64,000 nucleotides of DNA from Indioceanicola profundi (GCF_003568845.1 NZ_CP030126.1:2445001-2509000); one strand, 5' to 3'. Shown: positions 1-8,894, numbered from the stretch's first letter. Notes: generated by a model from the sequence alone, not told the origin. Made by a program: numbers and translations.

Positions 1-170
1 TGGGCCATGCCGGCCCGATCCGCGCCGCCATCGGCCTCGCGCTGGACCTTACCCCCACCCGCATGTTGGCGCTGGGCGTGGACTGCCTGCATCTGACGCG
101 GCTGGACCATATCGCGGACGGGGGCGATGGCTTCTGGCGCGTCGGGCAGGTCAACGCCCCGCCCTGCTGA
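1..170 (+). CDS. Histidine phosphatase family protein, C-terminal end (partial)
   Basis: The reading frame is open from base 3 and stops at TGA 168-170, giving 55 visible residues. The fragment begins GHAGPIRAAIG, which matches the second catalytic histidine region of the histidine phosphatase (phosphoglycerate mutase-like) superfamily, where the His sits in an H-[AG]-x-x-[IL]-R pattern. Members include alpha-ribazole phosphatase (CobC) and SixA-type phosphatases, which transfer phosphate to the first histidine of an RHG motif lying outside the window. The remaining tail is short and ends in PPC. The start and the RHG motif are not visible, so the substrate cannot be assigned. The fragment is co-directional with the SYLF gene 130 bases downstream. 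Confidence 0.65.
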   Translation, partial: GHAGPIRAAIGLALDLTPTRMLALGVDCLHLTRLDHIADGGDGFWRVGQVNAPPC

Positions 171-300
171 AAGGCCCTGCCGGTCGCCCAATCCTTGCCA
201 CGAATTCGGGGCAGCATCTTCGAGCCAGTGGGCCGGCCCCGGACGTTTTGCTAGGGTCGCCCGCTGATAAGACCATGTCTCAGGTTCAGGGAGCAGTCAT

Positions 301-1011
301 ATGAGGAAGTTCGGCCTGAAGCGCGGCCTGGCGCTGATGATGCTGGGCCTCGGCATCGCCACGGGAGCCACGGTCGCCGGTCCCGCCCGCCCGGCCTATG
401 CGCAGGGCGTATCGGAGCTGGAAATCCTGGTGGAGCGGGCGCGGGTCACGGCCATGTCGCTGCTGAACGACCCGCAATACGCAAATCTGGTTTCGCTGAT
501 GAAGCGGGCGCGGGCCGTGCTGATCCTGCCGAACGTGATCCAGGCCGGCTTCTTCCTGGGCGGCGGCGGCGGCACCGGCGTGCTGGTCGCCCGCGGTGAC
601 GACGGCAACTGGTCCGGCCCCGCCTTCTACACCATGGCGGAGGCCAGCTTCGGCCTGCAGTTCGGCGGGCAGGCCAGCCAGATGATGATCGTGATCATGA
701 CCCAGAAGGGCCTGGACGCGGTGATCGACCGGAAGTTCAAGCTGGGCGCCGACGCCAATGTCGCGATCGGGGAGATCGGCACCGCGGTCGGCGCCGCCTA
801 TGGCGTCGGACTGTCGGCGGACATGTATGTCTATGCCAAGAGCAGCGGCCTGTTCGGCGGCGCCGCGGTCGAGGGCTCCGTCGTCGCCCCGCGGCAGGAG
901 TGGAATGACACCTTCTACGGCCAGAAGACCACCCCGCGCGGCATCCTGGTCGACCGCCAGTTCTACCGGCCGGAGGCGCAGGCCCTGGCGTCGGTCCTGA
1001 CGGTTCAGTGA
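301..1011 (+). CDS. SYLF (YSC84-like) domain lipid-binding protein, exported
   Basis: The protein is 236 residues long. An N-terminal signal peptide covers about residues 1-35: a basic start, a Leu/Ala/Gly-rich core and a probable cut after AYA. The rest matches the SYLF/YSC84 family (formerly DUF500), seen in the run RARAVLILPNVIQAGFFLGGGGG and later Gly-rich strands such as IGEIGTAVGAAYGVGLSADMY. In eukaryotes SYLF domains bind phosphoinositides; the bacterial proteins are thought to be periplasmic or outer-membrane-associated, with little known of their role. The ATG at 301 follows an AGGGAG-like ribosome site. The gene converges on ftsE across a perfect hairpin. The family call is firm and the function is unknown. 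Confidence 0.85.
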   Translation: MRKFGLKRGLALMMLGLGIATGATVAGPARPAYAQGVSELEILVERARVTAMSLLNDPQYANLVSLMKRARAVLILPNVIQAGFFLGGGGGTGVLVARGDDGNWSGPAFYTMAEASFGLQFGGQASQMMIVIMTQKGLDAVIDRKFKLGADANVAIGEIGTAVGAAYGVGLSADMYVYAKSSGLFGGAAVEGSVVAPRQEWNDTFYGQKTTPRGILVDRQFYRPEAQALASVLTVQ

Positions 1012-1016
1012 TCTAT

Positions 1017-1038
1017 CCCTCTCTCCTCGGAGAGAGGG
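1017..1038. terminator. Bidirectional hairpin terminator
   Basis: A perfect inverted repeat, CCCTCTCTC and its complement, encloses a four-base loop directly between the convergent ends of the SYLF gene (1011) and ftsE (1047). The T-tract is weak on both sides, so this is called from the stem and its position. Confidence 0.6.
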
Positions 1039-1046
1039 CATCCATT

Positions 1047-1769
1047 CTATTCGAAGCCCAGCGGCGCGGCGTTCCCTTCCGGCGGGCGCCCCTTGGCGGG
1101 GTCGAGCCACCAGCTCGCCTCCGCCAGCTTGCCCTCGAAGATTTCCAGCACCGGCTTCTGGAGCCTGTCCACCAGATACATGTCGTGGGTCGCCACGATG
1201 CAGGTGGTGCCGAGTTTGTTCAGCTCGATGAACAGCCGCATGATGCGCATGGACATCTCACGGTCGATATTGCCGGTAGGCTCGTCCGCGATGATTAGCT
1301 TCGGGCTGGTGATGACGGCGCGGGCGATGGCGACGAGCTGCTTCTGACCGCCCGAAAGCGTCGGCGGCAGCGCCTGCATCCGGTCGCCCAGCCCGACCCA
1401 GCCGATCAGGTCCGTCACCCCCTCCTGCACCTTCTTCTCGCTGTAGCCCGCGATGCGCAACGGCAGGGCCACGTTGTCGAAGACGGTGAGATGGTCCAGC
1501 AGGCGGAAATCCTGGAAGACGACGCCAATGCGCCGGCGCAGCTCCGCCAGCCTGGGACGCGGCGTCTTGCTCAGCGGCTGGTCGAACAGGGTGATCAGTC
1601 CGCGGCTCGGCCGCTCCGACAGATAGAGCAGCTTCAGCAGGCTGGACTTGCCGGCCCCGGTGGGGCCGGTCAGGAAGTGGAAGGAGCCGGGCGCCAGCTC
1701 GAAACTGATGTCGCGCAGCACCTCCGGACCATTGCCGTATCTGAGACCGACATTCTCGAAACGGACCAC
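1047..1769 (-). CDS. ftsE: Cell division ATP-binding protein FtsE
   Basis: This is a 240-residue ABC ATPase. The Walker A motif GPTGAGKS lies at residues 35-42, followed by the Q-loop VFQDFRLL, the signature LSGGQKQ, Walker B LIIADEPTGNID and the switch histidine in VATHD. The stretch DHLTVFDNVALPL is typical of FtsE. FtsE normally pairs with the membrane protein FtsX to couple septal peptidoglycan hydrolysis to division. Here the start is GTG at 1769 with only a weak AGAGG upstream. No ftsX follows: the next thing downstream is a terminator and a convergent gene. The C-terminus is about 20 residues longer than usual. It could instead be a closely related ABC ATPase, but the FtsE match is strong. 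Confidence 0.85.
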   Translation of the reverse strand: MVRFENVGLRYGNGPEVLRDISFELAPGSFHFLTGPTGAGKSSLLKLLYLSERPSRGLITLFDQPLSKTPRPRLAELRRRIGVVFQDFRLLDHLTVFDNVALPLRIAGYSEKKVQEGVTDLIGWVGLGDRMQALPPTLSGGQKQLVAIARAVITSPKLIIADEPTGNIDREMSMRIMRLFIELNKLGTTCIVATHDMYLVDRLQKPVLEIFEGKLAEASWWLDPAKGRPPEGNAAPLGFE

Positions 1770-1907
1770 GGGAAAGGCGCCTCTTGTGACGTGTGCGGAA
1801 GGAAAGCCGTAGGTCAGGGGAGGCGAGGTCCGGCCTCATGCCTCATGAAGCCGGTGCTGACGAAATCGGACGTCGGCGTCGCCTCGACCCGACCTACGAT
1901 CCCCGCC

Positions 1908-2741
1908 TCAATCTGCGCTCACCGCCTCCGGCATGTCCATGATGGCGCGGGAGGGGGTCAGGCCGGCGCGCTCGAAGCTGGCCAGCGTCTCCTCCGCCCA
2001 GGACTTCAGGTCGGTCAGGCCGCCATGGCCGGTCCATACGTCGATCCCGTAGCGCTTTTCCAGGTCCGTCTCGGTCAGCTTCAGCGCGTCGCGGACGGAG
2101 ATCATCTCCTTCTCCATCAGCGTCCAGATATCGGACTCGCAGCGCTTCATGGTGATGATCTGCACGCCCATGCCGGCAAAGGCCTTCAGCCGGCGGAAGG
2201 CCGGGTCGGACTCGTAGGTCTCGAAGCCGCCGGCCACCTCGTTCAGGATCACGAAGCGGCGGCCGATGGGCAGCCACTCGTTCTTGTCGAAGCTGTACTG
2301 GATCAGGGCGCGGGCATCCTCGATCGCCTGCCCCTCGGCCTTGGTGGTCACCACCAGATCGACGGGGGCGGAGTTGCGGCGGCGCAGCAGGGCGCCGGCA
2401 TTGCGCGCCTCGGCCCAGGAGAACAGGCCGGCGGCGACATTGGCGCCCACATCGATGATGGTGCCTCCATCCAGCAAGGTGCGGCCGAACTCGTCCCAGT
2501 ACTTGATCGCCAGATTCGGGTCGGTGGAGGTCTTGATCCGGGTCAGCTCCTCGCCGATGCCCAGCTCCTTCACGCCCGTGAACAGCCGGCCGAACTTGGA
2601 GCGGTTGTTCAGCGTGTCGCTGTCCGCCGCGGCCAGCTTGGTCGGCACGCCCTTCTGCTCATGCTGGAGAACCAGCATCTGGGCCACCAGGGTCTTGCCC
2701 TGCCCGCCCGTCTTGGCCATCGAGATGAAGGTCCGCGTCAT
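1908..2741 (-). CDS. ParA/MinD-like P-loop NTPase
   Basis: The protein is 277 residues from the ATG at 2741, which has a GGAG ribosome site 9 bases upstream. The N-terminus MTRTFISMAKTGGQGKT carries a deviant Walker A motif (K-x-G-G-x-G-K-T) as in ParA/MinD/SIMIBI ATPases, and GGTIIDVGAN looks like the Walker B strand. It lacks the rest of a clear ParA signature, so partition, division-site or plasmid-type roles cannot be told apart. The frame stays open upstream: another ATG at 2936, with an even better GGAGGGG site, would add about 65 basic and low-complexity residues. That longer form cannot be excluded. It is co-directional with ftsE, 138 bases away. Confidence 0.6.
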   Translation of the reverse strand: MTRTFISMAKTGGQGKTLVAQMLVLQHEQKGVPTKLAAADSDTLNNRSKFGRLFTGVKELGIGEELTRIKTSTDPNLAIKYWDEFGRTLLDGGTIIDVGANVAAGLFSWAEARNAGALLRRRNSAPVDLVVTTKAEGQAIEDARALIQYSFDKNEWLPIGRRFVILNEVAGGFETYESDPAFRRLKAFAGMGVQIITMKRCESDIWTLMEKEMISVRDALKLTETDLEKRYGIDVWTGHGGLTDLKSWAEETLASFERAGLTPSRAIMDMPEAVSAD

Positions 2742-3042
2742 GCCTGTGCTCTCCTGCTCGCACGCCGGTGGGGCCTTGGCCGCCACCATATCCTGTTCAC
2801 CGCTGAAGTTTCCGCCCGCCGGAACCGGCTTCATATCGGCGGCAAGCGCCACAGGCTCCGGATGCCTGTCCGGATTGGCCCGCGCATAGGTCCGGGCCGC
2901 CTGCCGTGCCATGCGACGGCGCTTTCCTCTTGCCATGGAACCCCTCCACCGGGCGCACAATGATTACGCTTTTCGGATAGGTCCTTCAACGGCTCCCGCC
3001 CGCTCGAGCGGATTATACCACTATTTTGTGGCGACGGTGCGC

Positions 3043-3579
3043 TCAGCCCTCATGCTCGCGCAGGCGGGGCATCAGCTCGACCAAGTTGCAGGGGCGGTGG
3101 CGGTTGTCGAGCTGCCATTTCAGGATCAGGTCCCAGCCGTCGCGGCAGGCGCTGGGGCTTCCCGGCAGGGCGAACAGGTAGGTGCCGCCGGCAAGTCCGC
3201 CGGTGGCGCGGCTCTGTAACGCCGAGGTTCCGATCTTCTCGTAGGAGAGCATGCGGAACAACTCCCCGAACCCGTCGATCTTTTTCTCGAACAGGCTTTC
3301 GAACGCCTCCGGCGTAACGTCGCGCCCGGTCAGGCCGGTGCCGCCGGTGGAGATCACCACATCCACCTGCGGATCGGCGATCCAGCCCCGCAGCCGGTCC
3401 ACGATGGCGCGGACATCGTCCCGGACAATGGCCCGGTCGGCCAGGATATGCCCATCCGCCGCCAACCGCTCCGCCAGCGTGTCGCCGGACTTGTCGCTGG
3501 CAAGGTCGCGGGTATCGGACACGGTCAGCACGGCGATCTTGACCGGCAGGAAGGGGCGGGATTCGTCGATGCGGGCCAT
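3043..3579 (-). CDS. moaB: Molybdenum cofactor biosynthesis protein MoaB
   Basis: This 178-residue protein belongs to the MoaB/MogA/CinA family. It shows VLTVSDTR near the N-terminus, the nucleotide/molybdopterin-binding stretch ISTGGTGLTGRDVTPEA, and LPGSPSACRDGWDLIL near the end, which are all diagnostic. In bacteria with MogA, MoaB is a paralogue; the family adenylates molybdopterin before molybdenum insertion in the cytoplasm. The ATG at 3579 is preferred over an upstream in-frame ATG because GGAG stands upstream of it and family alignments begin near here. No other moa or mog gene is in the window. Confidence 0.9.
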   Translation of the reverse strand: MARIDESRPFLPVKIAVLTVSDTRDLASDKSGDTLAERLAADGHILADRAIVRDDVRAIVDRLRGWIADPQVDVVISTGGTGLTGRDVTPEAFESLFEKKIDGFGELFRMLSYEKIGTSALQSRATGGLAGGTYLFALPGSPSACRDGWDLILKWQLDNRHRPCNLVELMPRLREHEG

Positions 3580-3703
3580 GGGCCTGTGCTCCAGCGGAAG
3601 AGGTGGCTTCTTGAACCATAGCAGGTTCCGGGGCCGCAAGGCGTGGCGGGGATCGGGCGCGGCTTCTCCGTCGGCACCGCCCCACTGCCACCCCCTTCTC
3701 CAG

Positions 3704-3744
3704 CCCCACCCTCACCCTGAGCCTGTCGAAGGGCGAGGGTGGGG
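3704..3744. repeat. REP-like hairpin repeat, copy 1
   Basis: The 30-base core at 3710-3739 is the exact reverse complement of copy 2 at 3807-3836. It contains the sequence CCTGAGCCTGTCGAAGGGCG, a kind of dispersed palindrome often seen in alphaproteobacterial intergenic DNA. The ends CCCCACCCTC (3704-3713) and GAGGGTGGGG (3735-3744) pair with each other, giving a long hairpin. Confidence 0.8.
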
Positions 3745-3798
3745 CGGTGTCGACGATAGAGCCATGCGGCGTCCGAGCCGATCGGAGCCCTACATCCC

Positions 3799-3845
3799 GC
3801 CAGATACCCTCGCCCTTCGACAGGCTCAGGGTGAGGATATCTGGC
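3799..3845. repeat. REP-like hairpin repeat, copy 2 (inverted)
   Basis: The core at 3807-3836 is a perfect inverted copy of 3710-3739. Its outer arms GCCAGATA (3799-3806) and TATCTGGC (3838-3845) are unrelated to those of copy 1 but are also mutually complementary, so each copy keeps its own extended stem. Confidence 0.8.
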
Positions 3846-3882
3846 TACCAGCCGCATTCCGCCCTCCAAACCCACCGCCCAA

Positions 3883-4767
3883 TCACATGGCCCGCGCCAC
3901 CCCTGTCCGCCGCCGGAACAGCCGCCCGTCGATGGCGGCCAGGCCGGCGAAGATCACGGCCATGCCGGCGAAGGCGGTCCAGTCCAGCCGCTCGCCCAGC
4001 ACCAGCGCGCCCAGCAGGATGGCGCTGACCGGCACCAGGAAGGTGACCAGGCTGGCATTGGTGGGGCCGGCACGGTTCATGATGCGGTAGAACAGCAGAT
4101 AGGCGAAGCCCGTGGAAACCAGGCTCAGCGCCAGCAGGGCCGCGATCGCCTCCAGGCCGGGCGACAGGGTCCAGGGCCGGTCCAGGATCAGGCTGGCCGG
4201 GGTCACCATCGCGGCCGTTGCGAGCAGCGTGACGGCGGAGATCACGGCCGGCGGCAGATGCTTGAAGCGAACAGCCCAGACCCCGGCGGTGCCATAGGAC
4301 AGGGCGGCCCCCAGAATGGCCAGCGCGCCGACCAGCCGCGCCTGCTCGCCACCCGCCACCTTCGGCGCCAGCAGCAGGGCGACGCCGGCGACGCCCAGGA
4401 AAAGCCCTGCCAGCTTCACCGTCCCGATCCGCTCCCCCCGGATCAGCCACAGCAGCACCACGGTCCAGAGCGGGGTGGTGGCGTTCAGGATGGCCGTGAG
4501 GCCGGAGGGGATCAGCGTCTGGCCGAAGGAGATCAGGCTGAAGGGGATCAGGTTGCCGACCACCCCCAGCAGCGCCTGCCCGCCCAGCCGCGCCACGGCC
4601 AGCAGCATCAGGCCGCCGATCAGCGTGCGGACCAGCACCAGCGTCAGCGGCGGCACCTCCCGCACGGCCACGGCGATGAACAGGAAGGACCCGCCCCACA
4701 GGATCGACAGGATGCCCAGCAGCAGCCAGTCGGCGGGCGTCATGGATTGCTGGGTTGAGGGCGGCAT
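3883..4767 (-). CDS. EamA/DMT-superfamily transporter
   Basis: The protein is 294 residues with about ten hydrophobic segments in two repeated EamA halves (RhaT/YdcZ-like drug/metabolite transporters). The first half has ILWGGSFLFIAVAV and a helix ending in a conserved R (VLVRTLIGG). The end of the second half, FAGMAVIFAGLAAID, is typical. It probably exports a small metabolite or amino acid across the inner membrane; the substrate is unknown. The ATG at 4767 follows GGGAGC at good spacing, and a further upstream in-frame start lacks support. A second ATG at 4743 is possible. Confidence 0.85.
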   Translation of the reverse strand: MPPSTQQSMTPADWLLLGILSILWGGSFLFIAVAVREVPPLTLVLVRTLIGGLMLLAVARLGGQALLGVVGNLIPFSLISFGQTLIPSGLTAILNATTPLWTVVLLWLIRGERIGTVKLAGLFLGVAGVALLLAPKVAGGEQARLVGALAILGAALSYGTAGVWAVRFKHLPPAVISAVTLLATAAMVTPASLILDRPWTLSPGLEAIAALLALSLVSTGFAYLLFYRIMNRAGPTNASLVTFLVPVSAILLGALVLGERLDWTAFAGMAVIFAGLAAIDGRLFRRRTGVARAM

Positions 4768-4901
4768 CGGGTTCGCTCCCGGCTCTGGCATCAGGGTCGG
4801 CACGCTATCCCTCCTCCCCCGCCCCGTCGACCCGGAAGCTGTGATGGGTGCCATGAGGCTGGCGGGTGACGATGCTCACTTCCGCCGCGGGCGGGATGGG
4901 G

Positions 4902-5771
4902 TCAACTGAGCAACTGTGCCGCCCGCACCCACCAGCCGGGCTGGCCGGCCTTCAGCCCAATAGCAGCCCGCTCCGCCTCCGCCGCCGTACCGAACAGGCC
5001 GAAACAGGTGGCCCCGCTGCCCGACATGCGGGAGAGCAGGCAGCCCGACGCATTGTCCAGCGCCGCCAGCACCTGCCCGATTTCCGGGCGCAGCCGCTGC
5101 GCCGGCTCGGCCAGGTCGTTGCCGCGCAGGGTTAGAAGCCGGGCGAGATCGGCGGCATCCACAGGATCGCGCTCCAGCCGGTGCGCCGCCGTGAAGGGGG
5201 CGGTGCGGGCGGTGAAGACGGCGCGGGTTTCCAGCGCCACCCCCGGATTGGCCAGCACCAGCCAGACCGGCGGCAAGGCGGGACCTTGGGTCAGCTCCTC
5301 CCCCGTTCCGGCGAAATAGGCGGTGCGGCCATGAAGGCAGACCGGCACGTCGGCCCCCAGGGTGCGGGCGATGCGGTAAAGCTCCGGCTCGTCCTCCGCG
5401 ACGCCCCAGAGGCGGGCGGCCCCGCGCAGGGCCGCCGCCGCATCCGCCGAACCGCCGCCGATCCCGCTGGCGACCGGCAGCCTCTTCTCCAGCACAATCT
5501 CCAGATCGGCAGGCCGGCCCAGATGGTCGGCCAGGGCGCGGACGGCCCGGACCACCAGATTGCGCTCCGGCGTTTCCGCCCGGAGCGGGCCGGCGAACGG
5601 CCCCTCGATCCGGAAGGCCGGGCGCTCCGCCGGGTGCAGGGTCACCGTGTCGCCCGCATCGGCGAAGGCCACCAGGCTGTCCAGCAAATGGTAGCCGTCC
5701 TCCCGCCTGCCGGTGACATGCAGATAGAGGTTCAACTTGGCCGGGGCGAAGATCGTCTGGGCGTCTTGCAT
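4902..5771 (-). CDS. ispE: 4-diphosphocytidyl-2-C-methyl-D-erythritol kinase IspE
   Basis: IspE is the fourth enzyme of the MEP isoprenoid pathway and phosphorylates CDP-methylerythritol with ATP in the cytoplasm. The 289-residue protein shows [11 protein letters not shown] at its start, with the catalytic Lys region, and [12 protein letters not shown] next. The GHMP-kinase ATP loop [17 protein letters not shown] lies near residue 100, and the C-terminal motif [12 protein letters not shown] is present. Length and motif order are those of complete IspE. It is divergent from recQ, with 222 bases between, in which no clear promoter was recognised. Confidence 0.95.
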   Translation of the reverse strand: MQDAQTIFAPAKLNLYLHVTGRREDGYHLLDSLVAFADAGDTVTLHPAERPAFRIEGPFAGPLRAETPERNLVVRAVRALADHLGRPADLEIVLEKRLPVASGIGGGSADAAAALRGAARLWGVAEDEPELYRIARTLGADVPVCLHGRTAYFAGTGEELTQGPALPPVWLVLANPGVALETRAVFTARTAPFTAAHRLERDPVDAADLARLLTLRGNDLAEPAQRLRPEIGQVLAALDNASGCLLSRMSGSGATCFGLFGTAAEAERAAIGLKAGQPGWWVRAAQLLS

Positions 5772-5993
5772 GGGTCTGGGCGGGTTGCGGCGGATCGGCG
5801 CAAGGTGCCGGGCGGCCCGGTCGCGGTCAACCGCCGCAACCGCCGCCCTGGGCCGCCCCGCCCTGCTTCGTCGGCAGGCCCGTGTCCCGCCGCAATCCCC
5901 TTTACCCGGCGGGGCCCCTTCCGTAGAAGATGGGCGGACCCAGATATTGCGGTCTGCCGCCCGAACCGATCACAATCGATAGCTGTCTCCGGC

Positions 5994-7859
5994 ATGCCCG
6001 ATGCCCGGCTCCCCCTCTTCCGTGAAGCGCCCCAGGATGTCCTGCGGCGGGTCTGGGGCTATCCGGCCTTCCGGGGCCAGCAGGCGGACATCGTGGAGCA
6101 TGTCTGCGCCGGCGGCGACGCCCTGGTGCTGATGCCCACCGGGGCCGGCAAGAGCCTGTGCTACCAGATTCCCGCCCTTGTCCGGCACGGCGTCACCATC
6201 GTCGTCAGCCCGCTGATCGCCCTGATGCGCGACCAGGTGGATGCGCTGCGGCAGTTGGGCGTGCGCGCCGCCTATCTGAATTCCACCCTGGAATGGCGCG
6301 AGACGCAGGAGATCGAGCGGGCCTGCGAGCAGGGGGAGCTGGACCTGCTCTATGTCGCACCGGAGCGGCTGGTGACGCCGCGCTTCCTGGATCTGCTGGA
6401 GCGCAGCCGCATCGCCCTGTTCGCGCTGGACGAGGCGCATTGCGTCAGCCAGTGGGGCCATGATTTCCGCCCCGAATATCTCCAGCTCTCCATCCTGCAC
6501 GAGCGGTTCCCGATCGTGCCCCGCATCGCGCTGACCGCCACCGCGGACGCGCAGACCCGGGCCGACATCGTCAACCGGCTGAACCTGCACGGGGCGAAGC
6601 TGTTCCTGTCCAGCTTCGACCGGCCCAACCTCACCTACCGCATCCTGTCCAAGGATGCGGAGCGGCGGCAGTTGCTGGATTTCATCCGCCGCGACCATGC
6701 CGAGGATGCCGGCATCGTCTATTGCATGAGCCGGGCGAAGGTGGACGCCATCGCCGACTGGCTGCGCCAGCAGGGGCTGGACGCCCTGCCCTACCATGCC
6801 GGGCTCGATTCCCAGGTGCGGCAGGCCAACCAGGACCGGTTCATCAAGGCCGAAGGGGTGGTGATGGTCGCCACCGTGGCCTTCGGCATGGGCATCGACA
6901 AGCCGAACGTCCGCTTCGTCGTCCATATGGACCCGCCGCGCAGCCTGGAAGCCTATTACCAGGAGACCGGCCGCGCCGGCCGCGACGGGCTGCCGGCCGA
7001 GGTGCTGATGCTCTACGGCTTCGGCGATGTGGTGCAGCTCCGCCAGATGGTGGAGCAATCGGACAGCCCGGCCAACTACAAGCGCACCGAACGGCAGAAG
7101 CTGGAGGCGCTGCTGGGCTTCTGCGAGACGGTGCGCTGCCGCCGGCAGACGCTGCTGAGCTATTTCGGGGAGGATTATCCCAAGCCCTGCGGCAATTGCG
7201 ATACCTGCGCCAATCCGGTGGAGACCTATGACGGCACCATCCCGGCGCAGAAGGCCCTGTCCGCCGTCTACCGCACCGGCCAGCGCTTCGGCGTCGGCCA
7301 TCTGATCGACGTGCTGCGCGGCCTTGCCACCGAGAAGGTGACGGAGCGCGGGCACGACAAGCTGAAGACCTTCGGCTGCGGCAAGGACCTTTCCAAGCAG
7401 GAATGGCAGACCGTGTTCCGCCAGCTCGTCGCCTACGGCTTCCTGGCCGCCGATCCGGAGGGGCATGGCGGGCTGATCCTGACCGATCAGGCGCCGGCCT
7501 TGCTGAAGGGCCAGGAATCGGTGCGGCTGCGCAAGGACCCGGCGGCGGAGCGGAAGAGTGCGCGCGGCAGCTCACGGAGCGGCTATGGCGGCGGCGGAGC
7601 CGTCCGCCCGCGCACCGCGCCCATCGACCTGTCGAAGGAGGATGACGAGCTCTGGCACGCGCTGAAGGCGCTCCGCCTCGACCTCGCCCGCGAGCAGGGC
7701 GTGCCGCCCTATGTGATCTTCCACGACGCCACGCTGATGGAGATGGTTCGCGAAAAGCCCCACGACGCCGTGGCGCTGGGCCTGCTGCCCGGCGTAGGGG
7801 CCAAGAAGCTGGAGCGCTACGGCGACTACTTCCTGGACGTGATCCTGCAGCATACCTAG
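5994..7859 (+). CDS. recQ: ATP-dependent DNA helicase RecQ
   Basis: This 621-residue RecQ helicase unwinds 3'-5' during recombination repair. It shows the Q-motif region FRGQQADIV, Walker A PTGAGKS (about 48-54), the DEAHC box (146-150), ALTATA, and motif [13 protein letters not shown] zinc-binding domain follows with cysteines in VRCRRQT and CGNCDTC, then a winged helix. The C-terminal HRDC domain ends [14 protein letters not shown]. The ATG at 5994 matches the usual RecQ N-terminus although its ribosome site is weak; the frame is open far upstream, but that stretch resembles no RecQ. A hairpin follows the stop. Confidence 0.95.
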   Translation: MPDARLPLFREAPQDVLRRVWGYPAFRGQQADIVEHVCAGGDALVLMPTGAGKSLCYQIPALVRHGVTIVVSPLIALMRDQVDALRQLGVRAAYLNSTLEWRETQEIERACEQGELDLLYVAPERLVTPRFLDLLERSRIALFALDEAHCVSQWGHDFRPEYLQLSILHERFPIVPRIALTATADAQTRADIVNRLNLHGAKLFLSSFDRPNLTYRILSKDAERRQLLDFIRRDHAEDAGIVYCMSRAKVDAIADWLRQQGLDALPYHAGLDSQVRQANQDRFIKAEGVVMVATVAFGMGIDKPNVRFVVHMDPPRSLEAYYQETGRAGRDGLPAEVLMLYGFGDVVQLRQMVEQSDSPANYKRTERQKLEALLGFCETVRCRRQTLLSYFGEDYPKPCGNCDTCANPVETYDGTIPAQKALSAVYRTGQRFGVGHLIDVLRGLATEKVTERGHDKLKTFGCGKDLSKQEWQTVFRQLVAYGFLAADPEGHGGLILTDQAPALLKGQESVRLRKDPAAERKSARGSSRSGYGGGGAVRPRTAPIDLSKEDDELWHALKALRLDLAREQGVPPYVIFHDATLMEMVREKPHDAVALGLLPGVGAKKLERYGDYFLDVILQHT

Positions 7860-7865
7860 GGCGTG

Positions 7866-7891
7866 AAGCCCTCCCCACCGGGGCGGGGCTT
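7866..7891. terminator. Hairpin terminator between recQ and the oxygenase gene
   Basis: The sequence AAGCCCTCCCC-ACC-GGGGCGGGGCTT forms a stem with one mismatch, followed by TCTTC on the plus strand. It sits between the convergent ends at 7859 and 7894, so it can serve both genes. Confidence 0.6.
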
Positions 7892-7893
7892 CT

Positions 7894-8568
7894 TCAGCGC
7901 CAGGCGTAGTTGAAGCTGATGCTGATCCGCTCGGTCTCCGCCCGGTTCAGCGGCACCTCGTGGCGCAGCCAGCTTTCCCACAGCAGCACGGTGCCCGACT
8001 TCGGCGCCACCGGCACGGACGGCTGGAGCTCCCGGCCGGCCTTGGCTTTGCGCGGCGGGGCGGCCATCATCAGAGCAAGGCGCGGGTCCTCGAACTTGAT
8101 GGAGCTGGCGCCGTCCGGCACCTGCACATAATAGGTGCCGCTGACCACGCTGTTGGGATGGATGTGGGAGCCGTGGAAGCCGCCCGGCTCCAGCACATTG
8201 ATCCAGAGCGAGTCCAGCTCCAGCTTGCGCCCGCCGAGGTCCCATTCCATCAGCTTGGCGAAGGCCTTCACATGCCGGTCGAGCTGGGCTTTCAGCGCTT
8301 TCACCGCCGGATAGCGCCAGGGCAGGTCGTCCAGCGAGGCGTAGGAGGTGTAGCCGGGATAGCCATGCTCCTCCGACCAGGCCTGCCCGGCCTCGTCATC
8401 CTCCGCGGCCGACAGGGCGCAGGCGGCGAGTTCGGTATTCAGGGCCGCGGCTTCGGCCAGCTCGGCCCGGTAGATGCGGGTGGCGAACAGGGTTTCCAGC
8501 GCCGGCGCGGCAGAAGCGGTGCCAGCGGCAGCGGCGGGATCGGCGGATTTGGGCATCTTGGCGGTCAT
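7894..8568 (-). CDS. Putative 2OG-Fe(II) oxygenase (TIGR02466-type)
   Basis: The 224-residue protein matches the 2OG-FeII_Oxy_5 / TIGR02466 family. The iron ligands are visible in FHGSHIHPNSVVSG (H-x-H-type pair), and a distal histidine and 2-oxoglutarate Arg lie in WLRHEVPLNRAETERISISFN. The segment SLWINVLEPGG is characteristic. Such enzymes use 2-oxoglutarate and oxygen to hydroxylate a substrate; in this family the substrate is unknown. The N-terminus is Ala-rich and low in complexity. The ATG at 8568 was chosen; 8556 is an alternative. Neither has a strong ribosome site. Confidence 0.8.
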   Translation of the reverse strand: MTAKMPKSADPAAAAGTASAAPALETLFATRIYRAELAEAAALNTELAACALSAAEDDEAGQAWSEEHGYPGYTSYASLDDLPWRYPAVKALKAQLDRHVKAFAKLMEWDLGGRKLELDSLWINVLEPGGFHGSHIHPNSVVSGTYYVQVPDGASSIKFEDPRLALMMAAPPRKAKAGRELQPSVPVAPKSGTVLLWESWLRHEVPLNRAETERISISFNYAWR

Positions 8569-8638
8569 GGCGCTGGCTGTATCCCGAACCCGCAATGCCG
8601 TCAATTGCGCCCCGCGCAAATTCCCTGCGATCTATGGG

Positions 8639-8667
8639 TTGCCAAGCCCGTCCGGCTTTGCTAGATA
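8639..8667 (+). promoter_or_regulatory. Sigma-70-type promoter of tRNA-Thr
   Basis: A -35 box TTGCCA (8639-8644) and a -10 box TAGATA (8662-8667) are separated by exactly 17 bases. The tRNA starts 21 bases after the -10 box. Both boxes fit the housekeeping consensus well. Confidence 0.7.
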
Positions 8668-8688
8668 CCGCGGCCTGTGAGGCGCTGT

Positions 8689-8763
8689 GCCCCGATAGCT
8701 CAGCGGTAGAGCAACCGCTTCGTAAGCGGTAGGCCGTTGGTTCAAATCCGACTCGGGGCACCA
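8689..8763 (+). tRNA. tRNA-Thr (anticodon CGT)
   Basis: The cloverleaf folds cleanly: acceptor GCCCCGA/TCGGGGC, D-arm GCTC...GAGC, anticodon stem ACCGC/GCGGT with loop TTCGTAA giving anticodon CGT (reads ACG), a short variable loop, and T-arm GTTGG/CCGAC around TTCAAAT. Discriminator A (8760) and CCA (8761-8763) are encoded. Confidence 0.97.
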
Positions 8764-8894
8764 CTCACTTCCTGCGGCAGTACGGCCTGAGAGCCGCTGA
8801 GCCCGCGGCAAGCTTCAAACAATGATGGTACTGCCGGCCAGACGCGCGCAGATGCGCCATGCCTTGGCACGTCCGGCCGGCTGGAATCTGACTG

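Larger units (their letters stand above)
3580..3882. other. Intergenic region holding two hairpin repeats
   Basis: There is no gene in these 303 bases between moaB and the DMT transporter. It holds the two inverted copies of a REP-like hairpin listed separately. The moaB promoter would lie at its left end, but no convincing -35/-10 pair was seen. Confidence 0.6.

Noticed and set aside
1491-2963. 490-residue plus-strand frame over ftsE and the ParA-like gene
   Set aside because: It crosses two well supported genes on the other strand and their spacer and has no recognisable domain.
5970-7466. Long open frame on the minus strand opposite recQ (498 residues)
   Set aside because: It lies wholly antisense to a clear RecQ and has a His/Gly/Gln-rich composition with no family motif, typical of antisense frames in GC-rich DNA.
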